From positions 5,518,001 through 5,582,000 of the forward strand of contig NC_135143.1 in NCBI RefSeq assembly GCF_051014445.1: a stretch of DNA of 64,000 bases, given 5' to 3'. Below the pieces are notes generated by a model. It did no database searches. It saw only the letters and a list, made by a program, of their open reading frames with translations, and was not told where the DNA came from. Of the stretch, positions 60,257 through 64,000 are shown piece by piece (position 1 is the first letter of the stretch; every line of letters begins with the position of its first letter). This stretch comes from Colletes latitarsis. Taxonomy: Eukaryota; Arthropoda; Insecta; Hymenoptera; Colletidae. Both the position numbers and the translations under genes were made by a program.

Positions 60257-61945
60257 TACAGGATGTTTCAGCATTGATAGTACAAGCGGGAAGGGGGCGA
60301 TTCTACACAAAAAAACAAATCAAGAGTAAAGAATAAAATTTTTTTATTTGAGGTTTCGTTGTCGAGAATATCAATTGTGAATATTCACCGAGTACCCGTG
60401 CATTTAACTATGGGATTACGTGGATACAAATAGCATTTTATTTATTTAGTTTATTATTAACTTTATTATTAAGTTGACTTAGTTAGTACAAAAATTGTTG
60501 AAAATAGCCCATAACGCATTCAAATGCCAAATGATTCTCGTTTTTAATTGAGGAATGCACAAACTATTCTTCTTATTCTAGTTTGTTTTAACACGATCCC
60601 AAATATAGGGTGTCCGGCCACTCCTGGGAAAAATTTTAATGGGGAATTCTAGAGGCCAAAATAAGACGAAAATCAAGAATACCAATTTGTTGATGGAGGC
60701 TTCGTTAAAAAGTTATTAACAATTAAATTAAAAAATTACATATCGTTCTGGAAAAATTATTTTCGGTTGCAAGAGTCGATTCCAATCATTTTTGGTCATT
60801 ACATATACCCCCGAAATCCTACGCATTTTTGAGAAAAAAATTCCTTACCGAAAATCTAATGTGAGGCCCATTGAAATTTCATGCGAATCTTTAAAACACC
60901 ATAACTTCTGAACGGATTGGACGATTTTAATGTTTAAAAAAGCAAACGACGCGTATTTTGGTGGAGAATATGTACAAATCGCAAAAATATTCGAAAAGTT
61001 AGTCCTTGACCCCGCAAAATGAGAAAAACCCCATAAAAATGGTCCAATTTTCAAACAGCCATAACTCCTACGATAGTGAATATATTTCAATGAAACTTTT
61101 TTCTGAAGTAGAGCTCATGGATACCTACAAAAAAGTATTAGGCAACTTTTCTGTAGGGCGTCAAATAAAATTATTAAAAATGAAAAACTAATTTTTAAGA
61201 AAAATCGACAGGGGGTAGGTGCCTTTTTTTGGCAAAAAAAAAAAATTTCAAATCGTTCTAAAAAAAATACTTTTGGTTGCAGGGGTCAATTACAATCATT
61301 TTTGGTGAACAGTTATATCCCCGAAATCCTATTCATTTCCTAGAAAAAAATTCGAGAAGGTGTGAAATTTTTCGACAAAATTAAAAAATTTCAAATCGTT
61401 CTGGAAAAATTATTTTCGGTTGCGGGGATCAATTACAATAATTTTTGATGAATAGATCTATCCCCGAAATCCTACCCATTTTCTAGAAAAAAATTCAGTA
61501 CGGGCGGAACTTTAAACGTTAATAACTTTTTAACGAAATCTCCATCGACAAATTAGTATTCTTGATTTTCGTCTTATTTTGGCCTCTAGAATCTTCCATT
61601 AAAATTTTTCCCAGAGGTGGCCGAACACCCTGTATAAAAATGAAGGGGTATCAAATCTGGGGATTATCGTTAGTCAAAATCGAAGACAATAACATATTAA
61701 AACGACAAATAAAATTGTAATACCTGTTCAGAAAATCATGTCAACATGAGTGTACAGAAGTGCAAAAAACATAATAAAAGTTTGTATCGAAATCTATTTA
61801 TCTGAGCCATATTTAGAATATTCACAGTTGATTTTCTCGACAACGAAACATCAAATAAAAAAATTTTATTATTTATTTTCGACTTGTTTTTTCATGTCAA
61901 ATCACCCCCTCTTCGGTTGTACCACCAATTCTGAGACACCCTATA
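60257..61945. mobile_element. TIR element split by large-repeat copy F
   Basis: The left end (60259-60385, CAGGATGTTTCAGCATTG...) and the right end (inverted, 61816-61943) match over about 125 bp, including 'aaaatttttttatttga' and 'gtttcgttgtcgaga'. TA lies outside each end (60257-60258 and 61944-61945). Removing the inner repeat leaves a ~650-bp element without coding capacity. The two flanking spacers have no similarity to the inner repeat, consistent with one older element split by a later insertion. Confidence 0.75.
60604..61634 (+). repeat. Large TA-flanked repeat, copy F
   Basis: TA plus TAGGGTGTCCGGCCACTCC at the left (first base changed from C); GGCCGAACACCCTG plus TA at the right. 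It keeps the long terminal inverted repeats and one internal unit in plus orientation. The family's usual frame is cut short here at 61191. The opposite strand is open at 60845-61090. Confidence 0.92.
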
Positions 61946-62030
61946 TATATATGATAGTTTATGTATACGATGTACATATCGGCAAAAATAGTAAAAAAAA
62001 ATAATGACGATCAAATTTTGGTAATTATTT
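61946..62030. other. Short AT-rich spacer with TA repeat
   Basis: (TA)n-like tract follows the TIR element; nothing else was recognised. Confidence 0.5.
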
Positions 62031-62175
62031 GGAATAGGGGACACCTCACCGATTTCGATGATTTTTAAATATGTTATACAATTCAACATTTAAAATAAGT
62101 TTTTCTTATACATCTAACCCCCATTCGGCTTTGGTTTTTGAAATATTTGTAAAATTCTTTCGGCACTACTAGGTT
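62031..62175 (+). repeat. Single arm of the palindromic MITE family
   Basis: 'ctcaccgatttcgatgattt' and the following ~110 bp match arm 1 of the element at 20738-21040. The second arm is absent. Confidence 0.8.
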
Positions 62176-63149
62176 GAATTGTAATTATACATGCATGTTC
62201 ATGGTAAATAACATTTCGACTGAAGATTATTGTCGAATTATACGTTGGTATATGGTTTTAAATATTTTTATCCTTTAAGTGCTTTTCATTAAAAAATTGT
62301 TTCTGATCTAACCTAAAATTTTATCTACGCTCTTTTAATCCTCACATTCAACAGTTGGATAATAGAAATTGCATTAAATTATGGTGATAGCAATATTTCT
62401 ACTGAAGATTACTACTTGTTAACGCAAATGGTTGAATATTCCTGCCCTTTTAATACCTTACAATCTTTCCGTGTACCGTCTAGAAGTATCTTGGAAAATA
62501 CACATTTTTTAAGATATTTATTAAAACTAAAAATTTATTTTCGATAAAAATAATAATATATCGATTATTTATTTATATATCATATTAAATAAGAAATTGT
62601 ACTATTGCGGTATTAGCAATTAAATGTGATAATATAGTGCATAGTTAAATATAACAAATACTACTAAGAAGCTTTTAAATATAGGGTTGTAATATTCTTA
62701 AGGCTGTTAGGGACAAAGGCCATCTTCTTTTACAATATTGAAGAAGTTATGAGTTTTCATTAGCAGGTGGAAAACTCAACTAAAGTCAAATACAACAAAA
62801 TAAGAAGTGTTAATATTAATGATATTTACTTTCAATAATATCATATTTTCATCTTCGTATAGTATTATTATAATACGTTGTAATATTTTCATAGAAACTA
62901 TAATTATACTCATTCAATATCCAGTTTCACTAATTAAAGATTAATATATGATAATAGAAAATCTACTTCCATATTTTACTTATATTATACCCAAATTCAT
63001 CCTCCTGAAGCGCATGCATTATGAAACTTCTATCGTCTGACGATCAACACGTTCCATCTTCATCGCGTGCAACGTCCGACTTTCATCAGAATTTTCATTT
63101 CCTACGTGGCGCTAATTATTCCAACGATTCCAACCACAGTTAAAGAAAA
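62176..63149. other. AT-rich stretch, nothing recognised
   Basis: 'actgaagattatt' and 'actgaagattact' blocks at about 62220 and 62402 hint at a very diverged tandem duplication. No gene was seen. Confidence 0.45.
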
Positions 63150-63720
63150 TAATTTAAGGGGTTACGCCCAAAGATGAACGTTCTAAAATCATATCACCCT
63201 TTCGCAATATTTTCTTGGAAAAGGTTAATATGAATGAAAAATTTCGTTTCTGTTTTTTCTAAATACACAATGGAAATGGTCATAGTTTTTGTGCTGAAAC
63301 CAAATATTAAAATTTTTTCGTTTACTAGTCAAGAACATAACATTCTTTAAAAATATTTTTCGTAGAAATGGTTCATGTTTGAAAAATAAATGTTGATTTT
63401 TAACAAAAAATTGCGCATAAAAATATTTGTAACAGAAGAAGTTTTTGATATTCCAAAGCAGCTACGTACTTGACTAGGTAATCTAATAAGATAAATTTGA
63501 TGAAAGTTTGAAGTCAATCGGATGAAAATCCTCGAAGCTATCGGCGCCACCAGTTTAAAAAATGGCATTTTGAGAAAAACAAGTTTAAAATTATAAATTC
63601 GTGATTTTTAGACTAATCCATGAGTGGAAATTTTACATTCAGATCAGTGGGATATTATTTTCAGAACTGTAAATTGACCGATTCGGCAAATAAAAAGAAA
63701 TTCGCCTTTTTTTAATTGTA
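63150..63720. other. Possible interspersed repeat, ends unresolved
   Basis: The stretch from 'aaggggttacgcccaaag' to 'gcgccaccagtttaaaaaat' has the look of a dispersed insect repeat. No second copy or terminal repeat occurs in this window. The minus frame 63347-63568 is not convincing. Confidence 0.3.
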
Positions 63721-63735
63721 AAGAAAATAATTTAA

Positions 63736-64000
63736 TACTAAACCTAACCATACCCATATACCTATGTATACCTATGTATTCATTCCTACCAAGAGAACAG
63801 TCAAATGCCCAGTCCTTCTTTTTCTCTTTTACGAGGCAACCTACTTCTAATTTTTGTTGTGTTTTAAAGTTTATTCGTAAGATATCTTTCTCTTTTATGT
63901 CACATATCTTTTCTTAATTATGCATTTTAAAAATTTGTACAAAAATATTCAATAAGTTTAATCTAATGTGCATATCTAGTACTTTAATTTCAAACCACGT
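63736..64000 (+). mobile_element. Left part of a second 46-kb-type TTAA element
   Basis: After TTAA at 63732-63735 the sequence (tactaaacctaacc, then 'cattcctacca', 'acgaggcaacctacttctaa' and 'ttcgtaagat') follows the left end of the element at 46368. It runs off the window edge. It is more diverged than the complete copy. Confidence 0.82.

Noticed and set aside
1..64000. tRNA, rRNA, snRNA genes, CRISPR arrays or bacterial-type operons
   Set aside because: No B-box-like tRNA cores with a fitting stem, no rRNA words, no regularly spaced short repeats and no gene clusters were seen. A covariance-model search would be the decisive test for RNA genes.

Overview
This window is eukaryotic nuclear DNA. 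The AT-rich background broken by CpG-containing GC-rich patches, the absence of any long open frame except a transposase, and the repeat types present (three mariner families, a Tc1 relic, TTAA-flanked piggyBac-type MITEs, and many repeats with ACAGGGTG-type ends) fit an insect. I favour Hymenoptera, probably an ant; that is inference from composition and repeat style, not from a marker gene. No complete host gene, tRNA, rRNA, CRISPR array or operon is visible. The window looks like gene-poor intergenic or long-intron DNA.

Layout: 1-8.8 kb has a palindromic-MITE fragment, an open frame with in-frame 45-bp repeats (720-882), an inverted pair of coding-like duplicates (2.5 and 7.9-8.1 kb), small tandem repeats, a TTAA MITE inside a 144-bp tandem array (6.67-7.4 kb) and a decayed coding-like stretch (8.28-8.77 kb). 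8.8-15.9 kb has an unrecognised 137-codon frame, two TTAA elements side by side, a pair of ~290-bp repeats of which one is split by an internally deleted mariner, the first large TA-flanked repeat and a 41-bp-arm hairpin. 15.9-35 kb is mostly non-coding, with large-repeat copies at 21.06-22.55 and 31.24-32.20 kb beside a 110-bp-arm palindrome (20.74-21.04 kb).

35-46 kb holds duplicated unique-looking segments (35.2 and 37.7 kb), a 313-bp tandem duplication carrying a small open frame twice, a 50-codon ORF faintly like BORCS8, and large-repeat copies at 40.16-41.20 and 43.90-45.34 kb, the latter split by a solo-LTR-like insertion. 46.37-48.13 kb is a complete non-autonomous TTAA element with three internal ~215-bp repeats. 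48-56 kb alternates GC-rich islands with AT-rich DNA and holds a terminus-free unit of the large repeat (50.5-51.2 kb). 57.1-59.5 kb is a transposon cluster: Tc1 relic, deleted mariner, and a full-length mariner inactivated only by three in-frame stops. 60.26-61.94 kb is a TIR element split by another large-repeat copy. The window ends inside a second copy of the 46-kb TTAA family.

The genes do not work together as a system. What the window records is repeated colonisation by TA- and TTAA-targeting DNA transposons, with nesting that allows relative dating.
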